Positions 43,993 through 52,644 of a DNA stretch of 64,000 nt are shown piece by piece. A program made the translations under genes and the position numbers. Where the stretch lies: assembly GCF_938002845.1 (NCBI RefSeq), contig NZ_CALKZP010000028.1:1-64000 (forward strand). The letters are read 5' to 3'. Within the stretch, counting starts at the first letter, position 1. Each line of letters begins with the position of its first letter. This DNA comes from an uncultured Campylobacter sp. GTDB lineage: Bacteria; Campylobacterota; Campylobacteria; Campylobacterales; Campylobacteraceae. The notes beneath the pieces are model-generated. The model was not told the origin of the DNA and searched no databases. It saw nothing but the letters and a program-made list of their open reading frames with translations.

Positions 43993-45249
43993 ATGAAAGC
44001 AAATGAGGGAAAAATGAAAATAGCGATAATCGGACTTGGCTACGTGGGGCTTCCTTTGGCGGCGGCGTTTGCCGCAAAACACGAGGTTGTGGGCTTTGAC
44101 GTCTCGCAAGAGCGCATAGAGGAGCTGCGCGGCGGGCACGACCGCACGCTGGAGCTTAGCGACGAGGAGCTTGCTGCGGCGATTCAAAACGGACTTAAAT
44201 TTAGCGCAAATCTAGATGATATGAGGCAGAGCAATTTTTATATCGTGTGCGTGCCGACGCCCGTAGATAGGCTAAATCGCCCCGATCTCACGCCGCTAAT
44301 CAAGGCCAGCGAAAGCGTTGGAGCCGTGCTTAAAAAGGGCGACATCGTCGTGTATGAAAGCACCGTCTATCCGGGCGCTACGGAGGAGGACTGCGTGCCG
44401 GTGTTGCAGCGCGTAAGCGGGCTAAAATTTAACCGCGATTTTTTCTGTGGATATTCGCCCGAGCGTATCAATCCGGGCGATAAAGTTCACACCGTCACGA
44501 AGATCAAAAAGATCGTCTCGGCAAGCACCCCAGAGGCTCTGGACGTCGTAGATAGCGTCTATCTTAGCATCCTGCAAAACGGCACCTTTCGCGCTAGCAG
44601 CATTAAGGTCGCCGAAGCCGCGAAGGTGATCGAAAACACCCAGCGCGACATCAACATCGGCTTTATCAACGAGCTTGCGATCCTGTTCGGCAAGCTCGGT
44701 ATCAACACCAACGACGTCATCGACGCAGCGGCTACGAAGTGGAATTTCTTAAGCTTCCGTCCGGGGCTCGTCGGCGGACACTGTATCGGCATCGATCCGT
44801 ATTATCTGGCGCAGAAGGCGACCGAGGTGGGCTATCACCCCGAAATCATCCTCTCAAGCCGCCGCATTAACGACAATATGGGAAGCTACGTCGCTACGGA
44901 GGTCGTTAAGATGATGATAAAATACGACGAAAAGGTAAAGGGCGCGAAGGTCTTGATCTTGGGGCTGACGTTTAAAGAAAACTGCCCCGACACCCGCAAT
45001 ACGCGCGTCGTGGATATGATAAACGAGCTTAAAAATTTCGGCTGCGAGGTAAGCGTCTATGATCCTTGGGCGAGCGCCGCCGACGCCAAGAGATACTACG
45101 ACATCGATCTGCTGCAAAAGCCTGACTTGCGCAAATTTGACTGCGTCGTAATCGCCGTAGCGCATAAGCAGTTTTTCGAGCTTGATTACGCGGGCTCTCT
45201 GGTTTACGACGTGAAAAACGTCTATAAAGGCGCGCAAGGAAAGCTCTGA
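43993..45249 (+). CDS. nucleotide-sugar dehydrogenase (UDP-HexNAc type)
   Basis: Oxidises the C6 alcohol of a UDP-sugar to an acid with two NAD. 418 residues. N-terminal dinucleotide fold IAIIGLGYVGLPLAAAFA, middle domain CGYSPERINPGDKVHTVTKI, and catalytic Cys264 in GLVGGHCIGIDPYYLAQKA; the C-terminal GLTFKENCPDTRNTRVVDMI is typical of the TviB/WbpA-like branch that acts on UDP-GlcNAc or UDP-GalNAc. A second ATG at 44014 also has a ribosome site (GAGGGAAAA). It stands alone, with no glycosyltransferase cluster nearby, so the polysaccharide served is unknown. Confidence 0.88.
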   Translation: MKANEGKMKIAIIGLGYVGLPLAAAFAAKHEVVGFDVSQERIEELRGGHDRTLELSDEELAAAIQNGLKFSANLDDMRQSNFYIVCVPTPVDRLNRPDLTPLIKASESVGAVLKKGDIVVYESTVYPGATEEDCVPVLQRVSGLKFNRDFFCGYSPERINPGDKVHTVTKIKKIVSASTPEALDVVDSVYLSILQNGTFRASSIKVAEAAKVIENTQRDINIGFINELAILFGKLGINTNDVIDAAATKWNFLSFRPGLVGGHCIGIDPYYLAQKATEVGYHPEIILSSRRINDNMGSYVATEVVKMMIKYDEKVKGAKVLILGLTFKENCPDTRNTRVVDMINELKNFGCEVSVYDPWASAADAKRYYDIDLLQKPDLRKFDCVVIAVAHKQFFELDYAGSLVYDVKNVYKGAQGKL

Positions 45250-45376
45250 AATTTAGCCGAGGTTTAAATTTAGATTTTATCAGTGCGGTTTACTTTTTAT
45301 GTTTTGAAGCTCAAACATAATGTAAGCCGCAAAATAGATAAAATTTTGTATAAGTGAAAGTTAACCCTTATAGTTA

Positions 45377-45382
45377 TATAAT
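45377..45382 (+). promoter_or_regulatory. -10 element upstream of the ankyrin-repeat gene
   Basis: TATAAT at 45377-45382 in an AT-rich context, about 100 bases before the TTG start. No clear -35 box, as is common for Campylobacter sigma70 promoters. The long leader holds no recognisable riboswitch. Confidence 0.45.
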
Positions 45383-45481
45383 CGCGGCACTTTCGGGGAA
45401 ATAAAACGAGTTGTCGCTTTAGGTTTTGTTTAAAAGCTAAAGCTCTTTGCAGGCTAGTGTTTTAAGGCTAAAGGATCAAAT

Positions 45482-46801
45482 TTGAAGACCTTTTTGAAGA
45501 CCTTGCTTAAAATCATAAAAAACATCTTTAAAGGTATATTTTATATAGTTGTTTTTATAGGTCTTTTTGCCTTGGCGCTCAAAGTTCAGACCGGCAGATT
45601 TAAATCAACCTCCCATCACTATACCGTCACTGCAAATACCAAAGTAGATCCTAACTCCGAGCTAGCTAAATACGTAACACAAAAGGAGATAAACGCAGTT
45701 GGCTATAGATATTGGGATATAGACGAAGAGGAGGTTAGAGATAACCCCACGATGGAACTTTTACGCAGGAGTTTAAAATCAAAAGATACGGATAAAATTT
45801 TAAAATTTATGCAGGATAATAATATAAGCGTAGATACCCCTCTTCATTTCGGCGTTACCCCTTTGATGTACGCTAGCTTTTACGATGACGAAAAGACAGC
45901 AAAAAAGCTGATAGAGATGGGTGCCGATCCTCATAAGAAAGATAATTACGAGCTATCTCCTATGGCATACGCTATGGAAAATAACGCCACTAAGTCGGTT
46001 AGGCTTTTACTAGATAGCGGAGTTAAGTTTGACGAAGTAGAGATAGTGCAAGAAACCTACGGCATTAGAGATGTCGAAAATTGGATAGATTCTGTAAGCT
46101 TTGACGAAAACGCTACTCCGATCATACATTACCGCACGAAAGAGGTTCTTTTTAGCGGCGGAGGCGAGCCATATTATTTTATCAGCCACCTAGTTAGAAA
46201 CAATATGTACGATATAATGAAAATGGTGCTAGAGAGTGGTTATAGACCGTATACCTACTCCACTTTCAATATGGGAGAGGTCTATGTTTCAAATAAACTA
46301 GAGGAGATACCGAGCTATAGAAACATAAAGAATACCCATAAAAGATATGGAGTAGAGGAGTTTAGGCTTTATAAATCGGTATATGGCGATCTGTTAGACG
46401 TGCCCGAGCCCGGAGCTATGATAGATCTACTTTTGCAATATGATATAGGCGGAATCCCAAACGATGAATTTTTAAAAAGAATGTATGATGATAAATGCTA
46501 TAAAGAATATAGGTATGATATAGAAAGCGAATATTATAAGAAAGCAACTAAAGCTAGGTTCGAACTTGCTTTTTTACAAAAACATTGTTCCGACAAGAAC
46601 GCTACCTTTAAAAATATCAAAGAGTATATACTATTTGCGGTAGAGCGGAAAAAAGTTCGCGTGATAGAATTTACGGCAGATGAAAGAAATATAAAAAATC
46701 CCAACTTCCATATATCTAAAGAGGAAGTCGAGAGGCTAACGAACGATTATAAAGAATATAAAAGAAATTTATTTAGTAAAGAAGCGGAAGATCAAAAATA
46801 A
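45482..46801 (+). CDS. membrane-anchored ankyrin-repeat protein
   Basis: 439 residues. A basic N terminus and one membrane helix (IFYIVVFIGLFALALKV, about 19-35) anchor it. Ankyrin repeats lie at about 85-185: HFGVTPLMYASFYDDEKTAK with LIEMGADPHKKDNYELSPMA and YAMENNATKSVRLLLDSGVK. Further degenerate helical units follow to about 330. Start is TTG with AAGGAT six or seven bases upstream. The C-terminal 100 residues are charged. Partner and function unknown; it stands alone between a sugar dehydrogenase and convergent hemH. Confidence 0.82.
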   Translation: MKTFLKTLLKIIKNIFKGIFYIVVFIGLFALALKVQTGRFKSTSHHYTVTANTKVDPNSELAKYVTQKEINAVGYRYWDIDEEEVRDNPTMELLRRSLKSKDTDKILKFMQDNNISVDTPLHFGVTPLMYASFYDDEKTAKKLIEMGADPHKKDNYELSPMAYAMENNATKSVRLLLDSGVKFDEVEIVQETYGIRDVENWIDSVSFDENATPIIHYRTKEVLFSGGGEPYYFISHLVRNNMYDIMKMVLESGYRPYTYSTFNMGEVYVSNKLEEIPSYRNIKNTHKRYGVEEFRLYKSVYGDLLDVPEPGAMIDLLLQYDIGGIPNDEFLKRMYDDKCYKEYRYDIESEYYKKATKARFELAFLQKHCSDKNATFKNIKEYILFAVERKKVRVIEFTADERNIKNPNFHISKEEVERLTNDYKEYKRNLFSKEAEDQK

Positions 46802-46960
46802 TAGGCGGCTAGGCAACCCGCTGTGAAATAATTAAATTTAAAGCCCCATCTAATTACCGAAAAAGATAAAATTTCGCCGATTTTATCGGCATTGTATTTG
46901 GCCTGCGAACTCCGCAAAAGTATAAAAACTCGAATAGAAAAGTTAAATTAATCTCTAAAT

Positions 46961-48058
46961 TTACAGCGCCTGCGCGAGTATAAATTTTGCAAAATCCTCG
47001 CGGGAGTTCGGGCATTTGCACACTTCGTAGTATTCATAACCCAGCTCGCACGCCTGGGCCCTATAAAAAATATCCAGCTCAAAATCGGTCTCGGAGTTAT
47101 CCACGCAAAACGCGATCGGAAATATCAGCGCTTTTTTGCTCTGCAGATCTCGCAAAACGTCCGCGACATTGGGCTCTAGCCACTTCACGGGGCCAAGGCG
47201 CGATTGATACGCCAAAATGATCTCTTTAAATTTAATCCCGCGCGCAGCCAGCAGATCTTTTAAAATTTCCACGTGTGCTTCTACCTGCGCCTCGTAAGGA
47301 TCGCCCGCGGCGATCATTTTTACCGGCAGCGAATGGGCAGAAAATATGAGTGAAATTTGCGAAATTTCATCCGCGCTAAATTTTGCGACGCAGCTTGCGA
47401 TTAAATTTAGCAAAATTTCGTTGTAAGCGGCGTTGTCGTAGAAAATATCAACTATCTTATAATTTTTTATACCGAGCTGTTTAAGTGCCGCCTCGGCAGA
47501 GCACAGGCTCGATTGCACCGTAGTTTTTGAGAAGTGCGGATACAAAGGCATCAAAATTATCTCATCAAAATCCGCATATTTTTTAAGCACGTCCTCCGCA
47601 AATGGCGGCGTGTAATTCATCGCATAATCGCAAATTAACTCGTCTATCGGTTTTTTATCCCGCGGCGCCTCGTTTTGCAGCGCCTTGCCCTGCGTCGGGG
47701 CGTCTTGCGGCGGCTTGCTCTGCAATGAAATGTCTTGCGGCGGCTCATTCGCGGCGCCCGCATCCGCTGCATTTTCAAATTTTAATCCCGCGCCTAATTT
47801 TGCTCGCGCGAGTAAATTTACCCGCTCGCAAAGCGCTTCGGTGATGGAGCATATCGGCGAGCGCCCGCCCAATTTTTCGTAGTTGCTGCGCGCCGATGCG
47901 GTTCTGCTTTTTACGATGAGCGCGGCTAAAACGCTGCGCCAAAAATCGCTCTTAACGCCCAAAATAAAGGGGTCGTTAAACATATTTTTTAAAAAAACTT
48001 CAACCTCGCTCAGATTGTTCGGACCGCCCATGTTGAGCAAAATTAGGGCTTTTTTCAT
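46961..48058 (-). CDS. hemH: ferrochelatase with a short low-complexity insert
   Basis: Inserts Fe(II) into protoporphyrin IX, the last step of haem synthesis. 365 residues, about 45 more than usual. N-terminal ALILLNMGGPNNLSEVEVFL, the central FSAHSLPVKMIAAGDPYEAQ with the catalytic His at about 241, and FCVDNSETDFELD with the acidic Glu are visible. Residues 96-139 are an Ala/Gln/Pro/Lys-rich insert with a 10-residue unit in three degenerate copies (PPQDISLQSK, PPQDAPTQGK, ALQNEAPRDK; 47654-47743). The start overlaps the stop of the upstream oxidoreductase gene by four bases. Confidence 0.94.
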   Translation of the reverse strand: MKKALILLNMGGPNNLSEVEVFLKNMFNDPFILGVKSDFWRSVLAALIVKSRTASARSNYEKLGGRSPICSITEALCERVNLLARAKLGAGLKFENAADAGAANEPPQDISLQSKPPQDAPTQGKALQNEAPRDKKPIDELICDYAMNYTPPFAEDVLKKYADFDEIILMPLYPHFSKTTVQSSLCSAEAALKQLGIKNYKIVDIFYDNAAYNEILLNLIASCVAKFSADEISQISLIFSAHSLPVKMIAAGDPYEAQVEAHVEILKDLLAARGIKFKEIILAYQSRLGPVKWLEPNVADVLRDLQSKKALIFPIAFCVDNSETDFELDIFYRAQACELGYEYYEVCKCPNSREDFAKFILAQAL

Positions 48059-48933
48059 GAGATGATTTCTCTGATTTTTATCGCATCCTCGACGCTTGCA
48101 AGACCTGCGTTAGTACTGCTGTCGCACATCGCGCAAAATGCTTCGTGTTCGCGGCGCAGCGAAAAGTCATCGCGATCGACGCGCAGATTTACGCGCCCGT
48201 CAGGCGTAATTTTAAAAAGAGTTATTGAGATTAGATCGCCGAAATACACACCGCTGTCGGTGCAAATCTCGATACCGTGGCGTCTGATCGGATAGAGATT
48301 GGACTGCATTAGCGTGCAATAGCAGCCGCTTTTTGTGTGAAGCGTCGCGCATGCGGCTAGAGTGCGCTCTTTAGAGATATTTTTGCTAAGTTCTATGCAG
48401 GCGATCTCGCTGTGAGAAAGCAGCCGCACAAGATCGATATCTCTAAAAAGGGCATTGGCGACAATATCTGCTCTATCATCGTTTGCAAAACCGCTTACAA
48501 AGCTCATCGAAAAAATTTTATCCCCCTTGGCAAGCTCGCGTAGCAAGGATACGATGACGGGATTGTAGCGGTCGGAGTAGCCTACGGCTAGGCGCGTACC
48601 GTTAGTAGTGACTGCGTAGTTTATCTCTCTGGCTTCGGCTAGGCTTTGTGCGAGCGGAGATTCTACAAAGATATTTTTGGTAAACGGCAGGCATTTTAAA
48701 ATCAGCTCTTTATGCGATGGCGGGGGAGCCGTTATGACTACGGCATCGGGCTTGGCGACGTTAAAAAGATCGGTTAGATTATCAAAGATCGGATAGCGCG
48801 GGCCGAAATTTTCACTGCTGCCCTTATGATAAAGCGCTACAAGCTCGAAATAATCGCTCCTTCTTAGCTCGCTGAAGTGCTTTTGACCAAGCTCGCCCAT
48901 GCCTATGATCGCTATCTTTTTTTTCATCGCCAT
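48055..48933 (-). CDS. Gfo/Idh/MocA-family oxidoreductase
   Basis: NAD(P)-dependent sugar-type dehydrogenase, substrate unknown. 292 residues. N-terminal Rossmann fold IAIIGMGELGQKHFSELRRS and the EKP-like region NIFVESPLAQSLAEAREINY, in which the usual EKP Lys is Ser-Pro (VESP). The catalytic Lys of the family is thus not in its normal context, so activity may differ. C. jejuni has a related gene (Cj0504c by recollection) in the same place before hemH. Its stop overlaps the hemH start by four bases. Confidence 0.8.
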   Translation of the reverse strand: MAMKKKIAIIGMGELGQKHFSELRRSDYFELVALYHKGSSENFGPRYPIFDNLTDLFNVAKPDAVVITAPPPSHKELILKCLPFTKNIFVESPLAQSLAEAREINYAVTTNGTRLAVGYSDRYNPVIVSLLRELAKGDKIFSMSFVSGFANDDRADIVANALFRDIDLVRLLSHSEIACIELSKNISKERTLAACATLHTKSGCYCTLMQSNLYPIRRHGIEICTDSGVYFGDLISITLFKITPDGRVNLRVDRDDFSLRREHEAFCAMCDSSTNAGLASVEDAIKIREIIS

Positions 48934-49049
48934 GCCCTAAATTTAATCTTTCGCGCCATTATAACTAAGAATGGTTAAAATTTTATAGTTTTTAAAATCT
49001 AATTTAGCTAAAATGCGCCTTTAAAATTTAACTTGAAATAGGACAAATC

Positions 49050-51593
49050 ATGGATATTAGAAGCGAATATTTAAATTTCTTTGCAAGCAAGGGCCATCAG
49101 ATCATCCCCAGCGCGCCGTTGGTGCCCGATGATGATAGCTTGCTTTTTACGAATGCGGGCATGGTGCCCTTTAAAAGCATATTTACAGGAGCCGTTCCGC
49201 GTCCGACGCCGCCTATCCGCACGAGCTGTCAGACCTGCATCCGCGCCGGCGGCAAGCACAACGACCTAGACAACGTCGGCTACACCGCGCGCCACCATAC
49301 GTTTTTTGAGATGCTTGGAAATTTCAGCTTCGGCGAGTATTTTAAAGAGCAAGCGATCGCCTATGCGTGGGAGTTTATCACTGAAATTTTAAAGCTTCCC
49401 AAAGAAAAACTCTACGTCACCGTGCACGAAAAGGACAACGAAGCTTACGAGTTCTGGGCGCGCCACATAGCACAGGAGCGCATATATCGCTTTGGCGATC
49501 ACGATAACTTTTGGGCGATGGGCGATACCGGACCTTGCGGACCGTGCAGCGAAATTTTTTACGATCAGGGTGAGGAGCATTTTCACTCATCCGAGGATTA
49601 TATGGGCGGCGACGGCGACCGCTTTTTAGAGATTTGGAATTTAGTTTTCATGCAGTATGAGCGCAGCAAAGACGGCAAGCTTAGCCCGCTTCCAAAGCCT
49701 AGCATCGACACGGGCATGGGGCTTGAACGCGTCACGGCGATTAAGGAAGGCAAATTTAGCAACTACGACAGCTCGCTTTTTATGCCGCTAATAGACGAGG
49801 TTGCAAAGCTTTGCGGCAAACCTTACGTTTATGAAAGCGGCGCGAGCTATCGCGTCATCGCCGATCATATCCGCTCGGTTACGTTTTTGCTAGCGCAGGG
49901 AACAAATTTTAATCGCGAGGGCAGAGGATACGTTTTGCGTAGAATTCTGCGCCGTGCCGTTCGCCACGGCTATCTGCTCGGCATCAAAGAGCCCTTTATG
50001 TATCGCCTTGTGGATAAAGTATGCGAGCTGATGGGCGGGCACTATGCCTATCTGAACGAGAAAAAGCAAGCCGTAAAGGAGCAGATCAAACTCGAAGAGG
50101 AGCGGTTTTTTGCCACTTTGGCAAACGGTATCGAGCTTTTTAACGAGGAGCTTAAGCATACTAAAGAAATTTTTAGCGGCGAGGTCGCGTTTAAGTTATA
50201 TGATACCTACGGCTTTCCGCTCGATCTGACCGCCGATATGCTGCGCGAGAAAAATTTGCGCGTGGATGAAGCTAAATTTGACGCGCTTATGAGCGAGCAA
50301 AGGCAGATAGCTAAAGCCGCATGGAAGGGCAGTGGCGATAAAAATGTCCGTGGCGATTTCAAGGCGCTGTTAGAGAAATTCGGCGAGAATAAATTTAGCG
50401 GTTACGAAGAGCTTAGCCGCACGAGCAAGGTTTTAGCACTACTTAACGAGGATTTTGCAGAAGTGGATGAGCTCAAAGCTGGCGATATCGGCTGGGCGAT
50501 GTTTGATATCACTCCGTTTTATGCACAAAGCGGCGGTCAAACGGGCGATAGCGGCGAAGTGGAGTCCATAGCCGATGTGTTTGATACGCAGAAATTTTAT
50601 GGGCTAAATTTATCCCACTTGCGCCTTAATCGTAACCTGAAAATCGGCGATATCGTCGGGCTTAAAGTTTCTGAGGAGCGTGAGCAGATTGCACGTCATC
50701 ACAGCGCGACACATCTTTTGCACGCGGCGCTTCGTGCGGTGCTAGGGGCTCATATCGCTCAAGCAGGAAGCTTGGTTGAAGCGGACCGCTTAAGATTTGA
50801 CTTCTCGCATCCTAAGGCACTTAGCGGCGAGGAGCTAGCTAAAATCGAGGAATTTGTAAATAATGCCGTTTGCAAGGGCTGTGCGGCAAAAACTGAGATT
50901 ATGGATATAGATGACGCTAAAAACAGCGGCGCGATTGCGCTTTTTGGCGAAAAATACGGCTCAAAAGTGCGCGTTGTGAGCTTCGGAGAGATTAGTAAGG
51001 AGCTTTGCGGCGGAATTCACGTGCGTAATTTAAGCGAAATAGGACCGTTTTTTATCGTCAAAGAAAGCAGTGTAAGTGCGGGCGTTAGGCGTATTGAGGC
51101 AGTTTGTTCGCGCGCTGCTTTAAATTTGGCGCTTCAAAATCGCGCTAAGCTTGCTGAAATTTCTGCGGAGCTAAAGGGGATTGAGCCTCTCCGCGCGATT
51201 GAGAAATTAAAAGATGAGATTAGATCGCTAAAAGATCAGATCAAGCATGCAAGCAGTTCTCATGCACTGGCTTTTTTAAATGTCGGCGATACCAAACTTT
51301 GCGTAGCCTCGGTCGAAAGCGGTGATATAAAAACTATGATAGATGAGTTTAAAAATAGCCACGAAAAGGCGGCGATAATGCTGATGCAAGTGGGCGCGGA
51401 CGGTAAAATTTCAATCGCGGCGGGCGTTAAAAACGCGCCGATCAAAGCTGGCGAGTGGGTTAAGCTCGCGGCACAAATTTTAGGCGGTGGCGGCGGCGGA
51501 CGCGACGATTTTGCGACCGCGGGCGGTAGGGACGTGCTAAAAATCGAAGAAGCGATCAAAGAGGCGATCTCTTACGCAAAAGGTAAAATTTGA
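49050..51593 (+). CDS. alaS: alanyl-tRNA synthetase
   Basis: Charges tRNA(Ala). 847 residues: class II catalytic core (NLDIRSEYLNFFASKGH-like start, FTNAGMVPFKSIFTG, RHHTFFEMLGNFSFGEYFK), tRNA-binding segment, editing domain with HHSATHLLHAALR and CGGIHVRN zinc ligands, and C-terminal Ala/Gly-rich domain ending near GGGGGGRDDFATAGG. Full length. It is the first gene of alaS, membrane protein, maf and pbpA, all overlapping or nearly so. Confidence 0.96.
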   Translation: MDIRSEYLNFFASKGHQIIPSAPLVPDDDSLLFTNAGMVPFKSIFTGAVPRPTPPIRTSCQTCIRAGGKHNDLDNVGYTARHHTFFEMLGNFSFGEYFKEQAIAYAWEFITEILKLPKEKLYVTVHEKDNEAYEFWARHIAQERIYRFGDHDNFWAMGDTGPCGPCSEIFYDQGEEHFHSSEDYMGGDGDRFLEIWNLVFMQYERSKDGKLSPLPKPSIDTGMGLERVTAIKEGKFSNYDSSLFMPLIDEVAKLCGKPYVYESGASYRVIADHIRSVTFLLAQGTNFNREGRGYVLRRILRRAVRHGYLLGIKEPFMYRLVDKVCELMGGHYAYLNEKKQAVKEQIKLEEERFFATLANGIELFNEELKHTKEIFSGEVAFKLYDTYGFPLDLTADMLREKNLRVDEAKFDALMSEQRQIAKAAWKGSGDKNVRGDFKALLEKFGENKFSGYEELSRTSKVLALLNEDFAEVDELKAGDIGWAMFDITPFYAQSGGQTGDSGEVESIADVFDTQKFYGLNLSHLRLNRNLKIGDIVGLKVSEEREQIARHHSATHLLHAALRAVLGAHIAQAGSLVEADRLRFDFSHPKALSGEELAKIEEFVNNAVCKGCAAKTEIMDIDDAKNSGAIALFGEKYGSKVRVVSFGEISKELCGGIHVRNLSEIGPFFIVKESSVSAGVRRIEAVCSRAALNLALQNRAKLAEISAELKGIEPLRAIEKLKDEIRSLKDQIKHASSSHALAFLNVGDTKLCVASVESGDIKTMIDEFKNSHEKAAIMLMQVGADGKISIAAGVKNAPIKAGEWVKLAAQILGGGGGGRDDFATAGGRDVLKIEEAIKEAISYAKGKI

Positions 51594-52099
51594 ACGAAAT
51601 CGATACTGGCTTCATCAAAGCCTCGCAAATTTTGCCGCTGATTCACATTTTAAGCGTGATTTTTTTGGTCTGCGCGCAGATCTGCGTATTTTTGATCGCG
51701 CGGATTTTTATGAATTTAAGCAGTAAAAGTCAAGCGGATGCGAAGGATGTAAAATTTGCAGAAATTTTACGATATATGAAACGCTATGAACAGTTCTTTG
51801 CACTATTTTTGGTGATCGTTTGCGTAAGTGGATTTTTTCTTGCGGACGGCGGAAGTTTTAAATTTTCAGATCCTATGGTAAAAGGTGCGATTGCCACGCT
51901 ATGGGCTGGCGCCGGCTTTATACTACTAAATTTTATCTACATGCATTATAAAATTTCATCTTTGAAGCGAGCTTTGGATGCAGGAGATGAGCTTGAGGCG
52001 AATGAGCATTTAATCATCGTCGTTAAATATTTCATCCCACTAAATATCGTAGTTACGCTGATTTGCGTTTATTTGGGCGTGACGGTGGGCGAGTTTTGA
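51590..52099 (+). CDS. small integral membrane protein
   Basis: 169 residues with four predicted membrane helices (about 16-39, 65-83, 100-120, 140-163). Start TTG overlaps the alaS stop by four bases, so it is translationally coupled. The pattern resembles CopD/DUF2269-like small membrane proteins, with a short cytoplasmic loop rich in Lys/Asp, but no metal-binding His cluster is seen. Function unknown. Confidence 0.75.
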   Translation: MNEIDTGFIKASQILPLIHILSVIFLVCAQICVFLIARIFMNLSSKSQADAKDVKFAEILRYMKRYEQFFALFLVIVCVSGFFLADGGSFKFSDPMVKGAIATLWAGAGFILLNFIYMHYKISSLKRALDAGDELEANEHLIIVVKYFIPLNIVVTLICVYLGVTVGEF

Positions 52100-52644
52100 T
52101 GATCTATTTAGCTTCCAGCTCGCCTACTAGGGCGCAAATTCTAAAAGATAACGGCGTAGAATTTACGCAAATTCCTTTTAATTTCGACGAAAGCGGCATT
52201 AGTAAGGACGATGCACGCACCTATGCTTACCGCGTTGCCGTAGCCAAGAAAGTGCAGTTTTTTAAAATTTATAAAAATTATGATAGAGTGCTGTTTGCCG
52301 ATAGCTCCGTACTTGCCGGCGGCGAAATTTTAGGCAAGGCGCGGGATGAAGCGGACGCGTTAAGGATGCTGCGGGCTCAAAGCGGTGCTAGCTGCGCTGT
52401 TTATACTGCGATGATTTTTTGCAGTAAGGCGCTAGAACTTTCGGCACTTAGCGTCGCAAGCTTTGAATTTGCAGAATTTAATGAAGCAGATTTAAAAGGC
52501 TATATCACTAGCGGCGATTGGCGCGGCAAGGCGGGTGCGATGAGTATCGAAGGCTTTAACGAAAAATATATCAAAAGCTCGCGTGGGTCGAAATTTACGG
52601 CGATGGGGCTTGATCTGGAAATTTTAAAGAGGTTTGTATGGTAA
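52099..52644 (+). CDS. maf: Maf-family nucleoside triphosphate pyrophosphatase
   Basis: House-cleaning nucleotide pyrophosphatase, probably acting on dTTP/UTP or modified nucleotides. 181 residues from the ATG at 52099. Maf N-terminal signature IYLASSSPTRAQILKDNGVE; then FADSSVLAGGEILGKARDEA (acidic active-site region) and YITSGDWRGKAGAMSIEGFN. The first ATG of the open frame is 12 codons earlier inside the preceding gene and lacks family similarity. It overlaps the preceding stop by one base and pbpA by seven. Confidence 0.92.
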   Translation: MIYLASSSPTRAQILKDNGVEFTQIPFNFDESGISKDDARTYAYRVAVAKKVQFFKIYKNYDRVLFADSSVLAGGEILGKARDEADALRMLRAQSGASCAVYTAMIFCSKALELSALSVASFEFAEFNEADLKGYITSGDWRGKAGAMSIEGFNEKYIKSSRGSKFTAMGLDLEILKRFVW

